Below, in pieces: positions 10,101 through 17,826 of a DNA stretch of 64,000 nt; the first letter of the stretch is position 1; each line of letters opens with the position of its first letter. Source of the DNA: Actinobaculum suis (GTDB lineage: Bacteria; Actinomycetota; Actinomycetes; Actinomycetales; Actinomycetaceae); NCBI RefSeq assembly GCF_900102025.1, contig NZ_FNAU01000002.1, forward strand, positions 62,001 through 126,000, given 5' to 3'. The notes under the pieces are model-generated. The model did no database searches. It had not been told where the DNA came from and saw nothing but the letters and a program-made list of their open reading frames with translations. The position numbers and the translations under genes were made by a program.

Positions 10101-10199
10101 GGTGCGCGCTGGCCCGGGCCGGGTTGTAGTAATACTGCTGGTAGTGTGGCGGAAAGCGGAAAGGATCCGGATTCGGAAAGCCGGCAAAGCCGCGAATAG
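7158..10199 (+). CDS. DUF6049 family membrane-anchored exported protein
   Basis: This is a 1013-residue exported protein of the actinobacterial DUF6049 family, usually found between a Nudix gene and murJ. It has a basic, hydrophobic signal peptide (first ~40 residues, ending in an Ala-rich stretch) and a single C-terminal membrane segment (about 913-933, TTIAAIIFGLVLITGLV) followed by a basic cytosolic tail. The bulk of the protein is therefore outside the cell. Three Gly/Asn/Ala/Glu-rich low-complexity stretches (about 248-390, 470-520 and 595-645) interrupt the folded parts. The family function is unknown; its constant place next to cell-wall genes suggests an envelope role. The GTG start abuts the stop of the Nudix gene. 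Confidence 0.85.
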   Translation: MRRGITRRFTRKLGATMCILAATFQGSLSLLASPEAAAARTATSTVATATSATSGAKTASFLPLDNPDTGHATELAVRISSVGEPILAQKADITVTAEVKNTSAQPLRLEHLSLYAERSTADTREAILDFMGGAPASLGLLAEEEPKQDLAPGQTASFTLRLDRKFVSWGEGAQWGPRGIQVTAEAGGISAMDRSMLIIGPDHELEKVPAGIVLPLTVRPENVANLPSVSETVQQEVIANSRNGGKSPAKGEKTETPAPQSPETQSAETGANGTGTEGANGTENQPGAPADANNDAGASENGTGPAARNDAGAPGGNEGSGGNGNSSGNGTPGTDASPSANGNSNGNGTPGTNGTTSPGQEAGSNGTEGAGKDAARGAANGERGRLATDAHLSALAFLDRPGVTVALDPLLRSDVRFTQALQDMVGRGSLDFVYLPAGDADVAAFAHSPSGQNLLGEAVARAINLATEQGGAGTAGTTRAAGTAETPAAETPTGPEAPTASDTQNATETPSAPAGPPTPLGLVDYGADAASVATAASAGLGPLLVHSGDITTTSRTMPGAPISVVTGEGQTVPALMVDDAISHALAGRLYSYDAAGDAAENGTPGTEKTAAGGAENDAGGAESGEGGAEAGAGGEGGAENNAPAGIGELDEVDSRQVTLALSAQSYLEKPDSSRSQLLAVDRAWLDAGAGYANAETVRKNADALLTAPWITASSPAQLNAATERTTANMAEKNIAAGEANPRELRSAAESMQDINSVARITSTPSMITNPSWDRAMLSAGASLRARPDVRADLVAGLEETANWLQDAVSIQASSTINVISETTELPVHVRNDLPMPIGVVVRLSAPDYRIVPKEEVAATIPAASTTTVSVPIRASGSGNIVLSAVVTDPPGQVTSAVQTIRVRVRAGWETAGTTIAAIIFGLVLITGLVRSVHRGRRSRAVAPGEHMQNVKQDRQRRRKARAKHAGKHGEKGTEAAATAEAGARWPGPGCSNTAGSVAESGKDPDSESRQSRE

Positions 10200-10322
10200 C
10201 TATTTTCCGCGGCGGGATTGTTACAAATTGGCAAAGATCTCGCGTCTTCCGCTAATTCGGCACGGTTATCTATAGGATTGAGAGCAGGAATTTTGGCGGC
10301 CCAACCCACAAGGAGAAACGAA

Positions 10323-12581
10323 GTGGAAACAATAGGTGCGGTTGGATTAATGCTCGCTGAGCGCTATCGGCTCACGGAGCTGTATCCCGATCAACTAGAC
10401 ATTCCGGGAACGGAACAGTGGTACGGCGTCGACACGGTTCTCGGGACGGCCGTGCGCGTGCTTTTGATCGATCCCGCGCTGCCCACCGCGTCAGCGGGGA
10501 TTGATGGGGCGCGCAGATCGGCGCTTATTGAAGACGCCCACGTGATTCGCACCCTTTCCGTGGGTTATAATTTCGTAATTACCGAACTTCCGCTGGGGAT
10601 TTCGCTGGCGCATTTCCCGGAAGGGCAAGGTTTGGAGCCGGAATTGGCGCGAGCAATCGTGGGCGAGCTTTCGGCTGTGCTTTCGCAAACTTCCGCAAAG
10701 GGTATGCGGCATGTGCGTTTGCGGCCCTCCCGCGTGCGGGTAGGCGATTCCGGGGAAGTTTATATTGACGGTTTAGGGATCGACGCCGCCCTGGCGGGAA
10801 TTAACACCGATACGCTTTCCTTGGCGGATGCCGATAATGCCGAAGCTTTTGGGCTCGCAAATTTCTTGGCTACCTTGCTTGAAGGCCACGATGTAGATCC
10901 ACGCGGGATTGAAGTACTTTCCGAAGACGCTTCACTTCCGAAGGAAGTTCGGGACGTTTTGCAACGGGCGGGTTCACCGGCCGGTCTGCTCTCCCCCGGC
11001 GAGGTTTTGCGCCTGCTCGCGCCCTGGGATCCGATTGATCCGGCTTTGTTGCCACCTCAGGAACGTGGTGCTATGCCCGTGCCCGGCCCGTACGTTCCGG
11101 GCTCGATAGTATTTCCGGGCTCACTACGTCCGGGCGACGTAGCGCTCACCACTGCCACCCCACAAACTCAACCCGGGCAAGGCATTCCCGGTACGAGCGG
11201 AAGCGATACCGAAGTCTATTCAATTTGGGGTTCGGCGCCCGACGAATATCCGTCCGACGAATATGCACCCGAAGAATATACGGCCGGCGGATATGCGCCA
11301 GGCGAATATACGCCAGGTGCCGCGGCAGCTGAATCTACTGTTGGCGGTGTTGATGCTGGTTATGGCACCACTGCGGCTACCGCAGCTTCCGGCGCGGGGG
11401 CTACGATTTCCGGCGCAGAGACTACAGTTTCCGGCGCAGGAGCTGCGGCTGGCGAAGCTGCAGATGTCGTAGCCGGTGGCACGCCCGATCCAGAACTGGG
11501 GATTATTGCGCCCGCGGATCCGAACCTAAAGCCGCATTGGAATGCTCCTTCCGGCATGGGCGATGGCGGAATTGGAGATCGTGGTATTGGCGCCGGTACC
11601 ACGGGCGCGAGTGGCGCTGCTGCTGGCGTAATGGGTGCTGGTGCAAATGTTACGAGTGTGGCTAGTGCCGCGCCCGGCACTCCCCACGTTGGTGCTGTGC
11701 CCGAGGGTGATGCTTCCGGACAGCGTATTTTTGCACCCGTAACTTCGGTTCGTCCTGCCGGTTCGAGCCAAGCGGGTAGCGGGTCGCAAGGAACTGGCCG
11801 GGGTAGCGATTCGCGCGGTACCGGTGCACGCGGGGGCCGCGCTGGCCGCGGCGGAACTGCTGATTCTTCCCGGCCTCGCGTTATTGATCGCGACGGCGCC
11901 GGTAAGGTGAGCTGGGCTTCCCAGATTTTCAATTCCTCCACGCTGATCGTAGGTGGCGCTATCTTGGTTTTGGCCTTCGCTGCTTGGTTTGCTGTAAGTA
12001 AGCTAACGAGCCCGCCCGGCGCCGTCGAAACTATTGCTCCGACTATTTCCGCACCACCAGCGCAAACAGCACCCGCAGGAGACGGAAGTGCACAGCAGGC
12101 GTCCCCATCGCCAACACCCACGCCTTCCCCCACTCCTGCGGCGCCGCCGCAAATTGCTTCCTACACGCTGGTCAATCCGGACCCGAGTAACGAGCCCGGG
12201 CAGGATTTCCCGGACCATTTGCCGCGTGCTTTCGACGGCGATCCGAACACGCTCTGGTCCACTTACGAGTATTTGCGGAACCCTGTTTTTGGCGGGCTCA
12301 AGGAAGGGATCGGCATCGAGGTTAAGTTGGCAGAGCCCACACAAGTACATAACGTGCATCTCAACGTGCAAGGTAACGGCGGCTCCGTACAGTGGCGAAA
12401 TACGACGGCGGCCGATCCGGCCGGCGGCACACTCGTAGCCGAAACCCCGATGAGCGGCAGCACGGTGCTAACCGCTGCGGAACCGGTAGAAACCGATACC
12501 GTGATGATTTGGTTCACGAAATTACCGACAAATCCCGAAGGGAAATTCCGTATCGACCTGGTAGACGTAACGATCGACTAA
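10323..12581 (+). CDS. MviN-type pseudokinase with membrane segment and discoidin-like C-terminus
   Basis: This 752-residue protein matches the C-terminal part of the large actinobacterial MviN proteins but lacks the MurJ flippase domain. Residues ~10-245 resemble a protein-kinase fold without the catalytic HRD and DFG motifs. In mycobacterial MviN, the corresponding pseudokinase is known to be phosphorylated by PknB and to bind an FHA protein. A long Gly/Ala/Ser linker (250-535), one membrane segment (about 540-562, LIVGGAILVLAFAAWFAV) and an extracellular discoidin-like domain (about 612-752, with AFDGDPNTLWSTYEY) follow. The GTG start is supported by AAGGAG at 10310. FhaA, FhaB and PknB partners are encoded at 49-57 kb. 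No murJ lies between DUF6049 and this gene. Confidence 0.8.
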   Translation: METIGAVGLMLAERYRLTELYPDQLDIPGTEQWYGVDTVLGTAVRVLLIDPALPTASAGIDGARRSALIEDAHVIRTLSVGYNFVITELPLGISLAHFPEGQGLEPELARAIVGELSAVLSQTSAKGMRHVRLRPSRVRVGDSGEVYIDGLGIDAALAGINTDTLSLADADNAEAFGLANFLATLLEGHDVDPRGIEVLSEDASLPKEVRDVLQRAGSPAGLLSPGEVLRLLAPWDPIDPALLPPQERGAMPVPGPYVPGSIVFPGSLRPGDVALTTATPQTQPGQGIPGTSGSDTEVYSIWGSAPDEYPSDEYAPEEYTAGGYAPGEYTPGAAAAESTVGGVDAGYGTTAATAASGAGATISGAETTVSGAGAAAGEAADVVAGGTPDPELGIIAPADPNLKPHWNAPSGMGDGGIGDRGIGAGTTGASGAAAGVMGAGANVTSVASAAPGTPHVGAVPEGDASGQRIFAPVTSVRPAGSSQAGSGSQGTGRGSDSRGTGARGGRAGRGGTADSSRPRVIDRDGAGKVSWASQIFNSSTLIVGGAILVLAFAAWFAVSKLTSPPGAVETIAPTISAPPAQTAPAGDGSAQQASPSPTPTPSPTPAAPPQIASYTLVNPDPSNEPGQDFPDHLPRAFDGDPNTLWSTYEYLRNPVFGGLKEGIGIEVKLAEPTQVHNVHLNVQGNGGSVQWRNTTAADPAGGTLVAETPMSGSTVLTAAEPVETDTVMIWFTKLPTNPEGKFRIDLVDVTID

Positions 12582-12691
12582 TAATGCACTGATCGACTGC
12601 TAACGTGATGGTCGTTCAGTAACTGCAAATGTCGTTTTGTGCAGGGCAAGTGCACGCGAAACCATCGAGCAAACCTTCTGCACGATTGTTT

Positions 12692-12803
12692 GTGCCTCTG
12701 TCTGTACCATTGTCGGCACCCCGGCCTACCTCATTGTGGTACCTCTGTCTGTATCATCGTCGGCACCCCGGCCTACCCCATTGTCGGCACCTCTGCCTGC
12801 TCC
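12692..12803. repeat. Nested ~24/47-bp tandem repeat
   Basis: Two 47-bp units (12692-12738 and 12739-12785) differ at only a few positions, and a partial third follows to about 12803. Each 47-bp unit is itself two related halves of about 23-24 bp ending in CATTGTC or CATTGTG, so the array reads as five 24-mers. It lies in the spacer between the pseudokinase gene and trxB. No gene is convincing here. Confidence 0.75.
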
Positions 12804-12903
12804 TTCGGCGCGAATCGGATACCCGGCAGATGCGCTCAAGTTACCATGCGTTATAGCCGCGGGCACGCTGCGCGGAAAACCTAAACGGCATCACAGAAAG
12901 GCA

Positions 12904-12968
12904 AGGCATAGGCACCGTGTGCGGTAGGCATAGGCACCGCGTGCGGTAGGCGTAGGCACCGCGTGCGG
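12904..12968. repeat. 22-bp tandem repeat, three copies
   Basis: Three contiguous copies of a 22-bp unit (core GGCATAGGCACCGCGTGCGG) begin at 12904, 12926 and 12948 with one or two differences each. They sit about 230 bp upstream of trxB. The unit contains a CACCGCGTGCGG dyad, but no regulator binding site is recognised. Confidence 0.75.
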
Positions 12969-13195
12969 AATAAGAAGACGTGCGGCGTCGTTTACCGGCA
13001 TAGAAGCAAAGGCTCCTAAAACGACTCCGGCGGGAACCTGCCCGGTAGCAGTAGGACACTGAACGTGACCGTTACTCCGGGAAGTTTTCAGAAGTGTGTG
13101 AAGGCAAGTGGCGGAGAGGTGTAGTTTTCACCCTGGCCGTTTATCCTTCAATCACTTAGACTTGTTAGCCAGTTACGAGGTCAAGGTAAGGGAAA

Positions 13196-14149
13196 ATGGC
13201 AGATAATAACATTCGCGATGTGATCGTTGTGGGCTCCGGCCCAGCCGGCTGGACGGCAGCCATGTATGCTGCCCGCGCCGGGCTGAAACCGCTGGTGATT
13301 GCGGGTGCCATCGATGCGGGCGGCGCGCTCATGACCACCACCGAAGTGGAGAACTTCCCGGGCTTTCCCGAAGGCGTGCAAGGTCCCGATCTTATGGGAC
13401 GCATGCAAGAACAGGCCGAAAAATTCGGCGCGGAAGTCGAATATGACGACGCAATCGAGCTAGAACTAGAAGGCCCCGTGAAGACCATCCGCACCGAAGA
13501 GTCAGAATTCCAGGCGCGGACAGTTATTTTGGCACTCGGCTCCGCCTACAAAAAACTTGGCTTGGAAGGCGAGACTACGTATGCGGCGCGCGGTGTTTCC
13601 TACTGCGCCACCTGCGACGGCTTTTTCTTTAAGGGTAAGGAAGTAGCAGTCGTCGGTGGTGGTGACTCAGCCGTTACCGAGGCCCTCTTCCTCACCCGTT
13701 TCGCTTCCACGGTTCACGTTATCCATCGCCGCGATGAATTGCGTGCTTCAAAGATTATGGCAGACCGCCTACAAGCCGATCCGAAGGTGCAGATACATTG
13801 GAACCGGCAAGTTGCCGATATCCAAGGTGAAGAAGGCGGTTCCATGAACAACTTGGTACTGCGGGATACGGTCACTGGTGAAACTGAAGATCTCCCGGTT
13901 TCTGCGCTATTTGTAGCTATCGGTCACGAACCACGTACTGCCGTACTTGGCGATCAAATCAAGCTCGACGCCGAAGGGTACATTTGCGTGGATGAACCGC
14001 ATACCACCACTTCCGTTCCTGGAGTGTTTGCCTGCGGCGATGTGGTAGATAAGCATTACCGGCAGGCAATTTCAGCTGCGGGTACGGGATGCCGGGCCGC
14101 GCTCGACGCCGAACGGTACCTAGCCGATCTAGACAGTAGCGCCGAATAG
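13196..14149 (+). CDS. trxB: Thioredoxin-disulfide reductase
   Basis: This cytosolic NADPH- and FAD-dependent enzyme reduces thioredoxin. The FAD-binding motif VVGSGPAGWTAAMYAARAG opens the protein, the redox-active CATC pair is at SYCATCDGFFF, the NADPH-binding motif is VAVVGGGDSAVTEA, and the C-terminal FAD contact is GVFACGDVVDKHYRQA. The 317-residue length is normal. The ATG is preceded by AAGGTAAGGG. In most relatives trxA follows immediately. Here the next sequence is a terminator-like hairpin and an unrecognised ORF, so the thioredoxin partner must be encoded elsewhere. Confidence 0.97.
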   Translation: MADNNIRDVIVVGSGPAGWTAAMYAARAGLKPLVIAGAIDAGGALMTTTEVENFPGFPEGVQGPDLMGRMQEQAEKFGAEVEYDDAIELELEGPVKTIRTEESEFQARTVILALGSAYKKLGLEGETTYAARGVSYCATCDGFFFKGKEVAVVGGGDSAVTEALFLTRFASTVHVIHRRDELRASKIMADRLQADPKVQIHWNRQVADIQGEEGGSMNNLVLRDTVTGETEDLPVSALFVAIGHEPRTAVLGDQIKLDAEGYICVDEPHTTTSVPGVFACGDVVDKHYRQAISAAGTGCRAALDAERYLADLDSSAE

Positions 14150-14162
14150 GACAAGCAACCTT

Positions 14163-14756
14163 ATGAAAACTCACCCGCCTACCGATCAGCAGAAAACTGA
14201 CTCCGTAGGCGGGTGGATTTTAACCTTCGTGAGTGCGAAGTGGGTGCCATCCACAGCATCTATGCTCCGAATTTTTACCGAAGTTTTATTGAAGACCCAT
14301 AAGGCCAGACCGGAACTTCCCTTGCTGGGCAAGATATTGGACGCCACCGAACAGATAAAACCGCAGGGTTTCCTCCCCCAAGATTCGCTCGACCTTTCTT
14401 TTAGTGCACCGCAACTCAAAGCCTTGGGGTGGGCAGAGAGCGACGCAGCAACAGCTCCACCAGGCACTTTCGAGAAAAACGGGCGACCTTTACTTGAAAG
14501 AAGCTCGCGGGATATTAATACCTTCGAACCGCATTTGGCATTTTTGCCGGTTCTGATTCTTGAGTGGGAAGAACCTTACGGACGGGAAGAACACGAAGCG
14601 CAAGAGGACTTAAAAGAGCTAGGGCAGCGAGAGAACCAGGAGGAACCATGTGGCGTCGAATATGCACGCTTCGAAGGCCAAGTGCCAAAACTCAAGATTA
14701 GGCAAAAGCTTCTCCAATGCTTCGATGGTATGGATGGCGAGCCCGTAGCCTGGTAG
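14163..14756 (+). CDS. Hypothetical protein, unrecognised
   Basis: This open frame of 197 codons has codon choice that looks coding in its second half. No family is recognised. There is no signal peptide or membrane segment. The central part contains an acidic stretch (EEPYGREEHEAQEDLKELGQ) and the protein ends KLLQCFDGMDGEPVAW. The first ~20 codons overlap the trxB terminator hairpin, so the true start may be an internal ATG such as 14262 (MLRIFTEVLL). It occupies the place where trxA is found in relatives but shows no CGPC motif and is not a thioredoxin. Confidence 0.45.
   Translation: MKTHPPTDQQKTDSVGGWILTFVSAKWVPSTASMLRIFTEVLLKTHKARPELPLLGKILDATEQIKPQGFLPQDSLDLSFSAPQLKALGWAESDAATAPPGTFEKNGRPLLERSSRDINTFEPHLAFLPVLILEWEEPYGREEHEAQEDLKELGQRENQEEPCGVEYARFEGQVPKLKIRQKLLQCFDGMDGEPVAW
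14165..14225 (+). terminator. Probable trxB terminator
   Basis: The arms ACCCGCCTAC (about 14172-14181) and GTAGGCGGGT (about 14205-14214) form a perfect 10-bp stem with a loop of about 23 nt, followed by GGATTTTAA. It overlaps the first codons of the ORF at 14163, which argues for a later start of that ORF or against its being a gene. Confidence 0.6.
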
Positions 14757-14781
14757 AGCGGGCCCTATCCCCACACGGAAA

Positions 14782-14797
14782 TGTTTCACGTAAAACA
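14782..14797. promoter_or_regulatory. parS-like site, one mismatch
   Basis: TGTTTCACGTAAAACA differs from the ParB-binding parS consensus TGTTTCACGTGAAACA only at position 11 (G to A). It is the outermost site of the cluster on this side. Confidence 0.75.
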
Positions 14798-14887
14798 TTT
14801 CTAGCTAAAATCTTCGCTCACTGTTTTTTAAAGCCGCGCGATTCTCAACGCACTCCCTCTACAAGTTCGGCCCGTAGAAAGCCCTAA

Positions 14888-14903
14888 TGTTTCACGTGAA
14901 ACA
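14888..14903. promoter_or_regulatory. parS site
   Basis: A perfect 16-bp palindromic parS, TGTTTCACGTGAAACA, in the spacer upstream of the aminotransferase gene. Confidence 0.95.
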
Positions 14904-14998
14904 TTCTTGCCAACCTTCATCTTTTTGCCTCGATAATCCGAACTAGTCATAGGCACGAATGAAGATGCCGCCTACGCATCACTCCCACTCCCCCGAAA

Positions 14999-15014
14999 TG
15001 TTTCACGTGAAACA
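14999..15014. promoter_or_regulatory. parS site
   Basis: A perfect parS, extended on both sides to the 22-bp palindrome whose flanks are AAA and TTT. It lies in the same spacer as the two preceding sites. The remaining spacer (14757-15281) shows no gene. Confidence 0.95.
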
Positions 15015-15281
15015 TTTCGGTCGCACATTCTGCACGGCTCTGGAAAGTTCCAGATACTTGCCTCGAAATACACGAAGAATCCTGGGAGTTAGTCCTTATC
15101 TGCCTAAAAGAAAATCCCATCCTGTACAAAAGAAGACGAATCGTCATTAGACCTCGCGCACCCCACGCGAGAGTGGATAATGTTAAGTGATTCGCGCTTT
15201 ATTGAGCGCGACACCCGGGAAAATGCCGCCATCCACTTCAGGTGGTGGCACACTTTCTCCAGGTCATCAAGAAAGGACACA

Positions 15282-16556
15282 ATGAGCGAGCGACAGGATC
15301 TATCTGCGCACGGTACACGCCTCGACCCTTGGTATAGCGTGTATGCAGACCGCGCCTTGGGGATGCGCCAATCAGAAGTGCGGCAATTATTCGCCGTAGC
15401 AAACCGGCCCGAAGTTGTTTCGCTTGCCGGCGGGATGCCAAATATTAGCGGACTCCCCATCGATTTCTTGTCCGAGATGATCGGACGACTCGTGAGTGAA
15501 CGCGGCACAAAGATTCTTCAATATGGCGGCGGCCAGGGTGAAGAAGAACTCCGGGAAATGATCGTTGAGGTCATGCGCCCAGATGGCGTGCGTGGACATC
15601 CGGATGACATTACGGTAACCACAGGGAGCCAGCAAGCACTCGATCTAATTTCCGAGATTTTCATTAATCCCGGTGATGTGGTTCTAGCGGAGGCACCTTC
15701 ATATGTGGGCGCCTTAGGGACCTTCCGCGCTTATCAAGCAAATGTAATTCATGTGGGTATGGATGAGCATGGCCTTATCCCAGAAAACCTCGAAGAGACA
15801 ATTAGGGAGCTTGAAAAAGCAGGGAGACCCATAAAATTCCTGTATACCATCCCGAATTTCCACAATCCTGCCGGGGTTGTACTCAGCGCTGAGAGACGAC
15901 CGATCATTGCCGAGATATGCAAACGCCATCACGTTTTAATTGTCGAAGATAACCCCTATGGTTTGCTTGGTTTCAATGGTGATCCTTTGCCCTCCTTGCA
16001 GACTTTTAATCCAGACGGCGTCGTCTATCTCGGCTCCTTCTCGAAGACTTTCGCACCCGGATTCCGTGTAGGCTGGGCCTATGCACCGCCCGCCGTTTCT
16101 GCACGCATCACCCTCGCCAATGAGAACGCGATTTTGTGCCCTACTACTTTTGGTCAGCTAGTTATTGCTGAATATCTACGCACATATGATTGGTACGACC
16201 AAATCGAAAAGTATCGCGCACAGTACGCAGAGCGTGGTGCAGCGATGCAAGATGCGCTCGAAAGATACATGCCGATGTGCACGTGGAACAAACCGGTCGG
16301 CGGTTTCTACACGTGGGTCGGTTTACCTGAAGGACTTGACGCGAAGGATATGCTCCCGCGTGCGGTAACAAATCTGGTTGCTTATGTTTCTGGTACCGCC
16401 TTCTATGCAGACGGCCAGGGCGGCGATCATATGCGGCTTTCCTTCTGCTACCCCACGCCGGAAGAAATCACCGAGGGTGTGCGCCGGCTCGGAGAAGTTG
16501 TGTCCGCCGAAGCGGAACTCGTTGATATGTTCGGAATAGGTTCTGACCAAAACTAG
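15282..16556 (+). CDS. PLP-dependent aminotransferase, MocR/2-aminoadipate type
   Basis: This is a fold-type I aminotransferase related to LysN and the aminotransferase half of MocR regulators, but without a GntR DNA-binding domain. Its 424 residues include PNFHNPAGVVLS, the aspartate region VEDNPYGLLGF that contacts the PLP ring nitrogen, and the PLP-lysine motif YLGSFSKTFAPGFRVGW at about residue 255. The ATG at 15282 follows AAGAAAGGACACA, and the 34 codons upstream are not needed. A gene of this type next to ddl-like and parAB genes is common in actinobacteria. The amino-acid substrate is not predictable. Confidence 0.9.
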   Translation: MSERQDLSAHGTRLDPWYSVYADRALGMRQSEVRQLFAVANRPEVVSLAGGMPNISGLPIDFLSEMIGRLVSERGTKILQYGGGQGEEELREMIVEVMRPDGVRGHPDDITVTTGSQQALDLISEIFINPGDVVLAEAPSYVGALGTFRAYQANVIHVGMDEHGLIPENLEETIRELEKAGRPIKFLYTIPNFHNPAGVVLSAERRPIIAEICKRHHVLIVEDNPYGLLGFNGDPLPSLQTFNPDGVVYLGSFSKTFAPGFRVGWAYAPPAVSARITLANENAILCPTTFGQLVIAEYLRTYDWYDQIEKYRAQYAERGAAMQDALERYMPMCTWNKPVGGFYTWVGLPEGLDAKDMLPRAVTNLVAYVSGTAFYADGQGGDHMRLSFCYPTPEEITEGVRRLGEVVSAEAELVDMFGIGSDQN

Positions 16557-16629
16557 CAATAACGGGCGCGGAACCTCACCGATGAGGAGTCCGATCACTT
16601 GGGTACGAATTACAAAGGATGACAAAATA

Positions 16630-17673
16630 ATGAGCAAGGTACTAACGGTAGCTATTTTGGCTGGCGGGCTCACTCATGAACGAGATGTCTCGCTGAGCTC
16701 AGGAAGGCGCGTAGCCAGCCTATTGCGTGAGGCCGGTATGAACGCCAAAGTTTTGGATGTGGATGCTTCCCTTTTGCAGCGACTAGATTCTATGAATCCT
16801 GATGTTGTGTGGCCACTTGTGCATGGCACCACGGGCGAAGATGGGGCCTTACAAGATCTGCTTTCACTCGCCGGATACACTTTCGTGGGCTCCACAGCGA
16901 ATGCGGCTCGCACCGCTTCATCTAAGGCCGGGGCGCAATCTACTTTGCGGCATGCAGGCTTGCAGGTTCCCTGGTCGGTAACATTCCCGGAGAAGCTTTT
17001 CCGGGAGATCGGGGTTGCGCCTATTCTCGATCTGCTCGGCTCGAAGATTGGTTTTCCCCTCGTTGTAAAGCCGAATCTCGGCGGGTCTGCACTTGGGGTT
17101 TCGATTGTTTCACATGAAGCGGATCTTCCACGCGCGATGGTTGACTGCTTCGCATACGGGGAGGCCGCGCACGTCGAATCCTACGTGGAAGGAACTGAGA
17201 TTGCAGTTTCGGTTTTGGAGCTCGACGGCGAAGTCATTGCCCTCCCGCCAGTCGAAATAGACACAGATGGTCCCTACGATTACGATGCTCGCTACAACGC
17301 CGGCCGTGCCGAATACTTCATTCCAGCTCGCCTACCTGAAGCCGTTATTGACTCGGCAAAGGAAGCTGCTATTCGGGCACATCAGGTTTTGCGGCTCCGG
17401 GATATATCTCGTATAGATATGATTGTCTCCGATTCACAGCCAATTATTATTGACGCCAATGTTGCACCCGGTATGACAGAGACTTCTCTACTTCCTCAAG
17501 CTGTAGAAGCGTTTTCACGTGAACTACAGGTTCCCGTAGAAGACATTTACCTGCAAATTCTGCGTACCGCGGCGAATCGAGCGAATGGTTGTACAGATCC
17601 GGCTGCACCTAAAGATATGGCACAGCCGGTTGCCACAGACAATGCGGATTCAGTTGCCAAGGCGGCCGATTAG
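16630..17673 (+). CDS. D-alanine-D-alanine ligase family ATP-grasp protein
   Basis: This ATP-grasp enzyme of the Ddl family joins two D-alanines for the peptidoglycan stem peptide. The N-terminal motif AILAGGLTHERDVSLSSGR, the loop WPLVHGTTGEDGALQ, FPLVVKPNLGGSALGVS and the C-terminal metal/ligand loop IDANVAPGMTETSLLPQA are all present. The 347 residues are in the normal range. The ATG at 16630 follows AAAGGATGA. It lies 73 bp downstream of the aminotransferase, probably in one transcript. Actinobacteria often have a main ddl elsewhere, so this copy could be a paralogue with a related dipeptide-ligase activity. Confidence 0.85.
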   Translation: MSKVLTVAILAGGLTHERDVSLSSGRRVASLLREAGMNAKVLDVDASLLQRLDSMNPDVVWPLVHGTTGEDGALQDLLSLAGYTFVGSTANAARTASSKAGAQSTLRHAGLQVPWSVTFPEKLFREIGVAPILDLLGSKIGFPLVVKPNLGGSALGVSIVSHEADLPRAMVDCFAYGEAAHVESYVEGTEIAVSVLELDGEVIALPPVEIDTDGPYDYDARYNAGRAEYFIPARLPEAVIDSAKEAAIRAHQVLRLRDISRIDMIVSDSQPIIIDANVAPGMTETSLLPQAVEAFSRELQVPVEDIYLQILRTAANRANGCTDPAAPKDMAQPVATDNADSVAKAAD

Positions 17674-17766
17674 GTGTTCTAATACGCCCGCCCGCCAAGC
17701 ATCGATTTTCTTGTTCTAAGGGACCGCTACCGTATTAGAACTCGAGACCTTGTATCAGTACTGAAT

Positions 17767-17814
17767 AAAAATCTCCCGGGAGAAGAACTTATGGCCTTCT
17801 CCCGGGAGATTTTT
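17767..17814. terminator. Bidirectional terminator between ddl and parB
   Basis: A perfect 19-bp stem (17767-17785 with 17796-17814) encloses a 10-nt loop. The arms start with an A-run and end with a T-run, so it has a U-tract in both directions. It serves the converging ligase (plus) and parB (minus) transcripts. Confidence 0.93.
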
Positions 17815-17826
17815 TGTAATTACAGA

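Noticed and set aside
12637-12927. Open frame of 96 codons in the spacer before trxB
   Set aside because: Its sequence is produced by the 24/47-bp repeat, it has no ribosome binding site and no coding signature.
14186-14467. Minus-strand frame opposite the ORF after trxB
   Set aside because: It begins inside the opposite-strand ORF, ends in the terminator hairpin and has no recognisable product.
17106-17121. parS-like sequence TGTTTCACATGAAGCG in the D-Ala-D-Ala ligase gene
   Set aside because: It has three mismatches to the palindrome, including in the central CG, and lies in a conserved coding region. ParB binding is unlikely.
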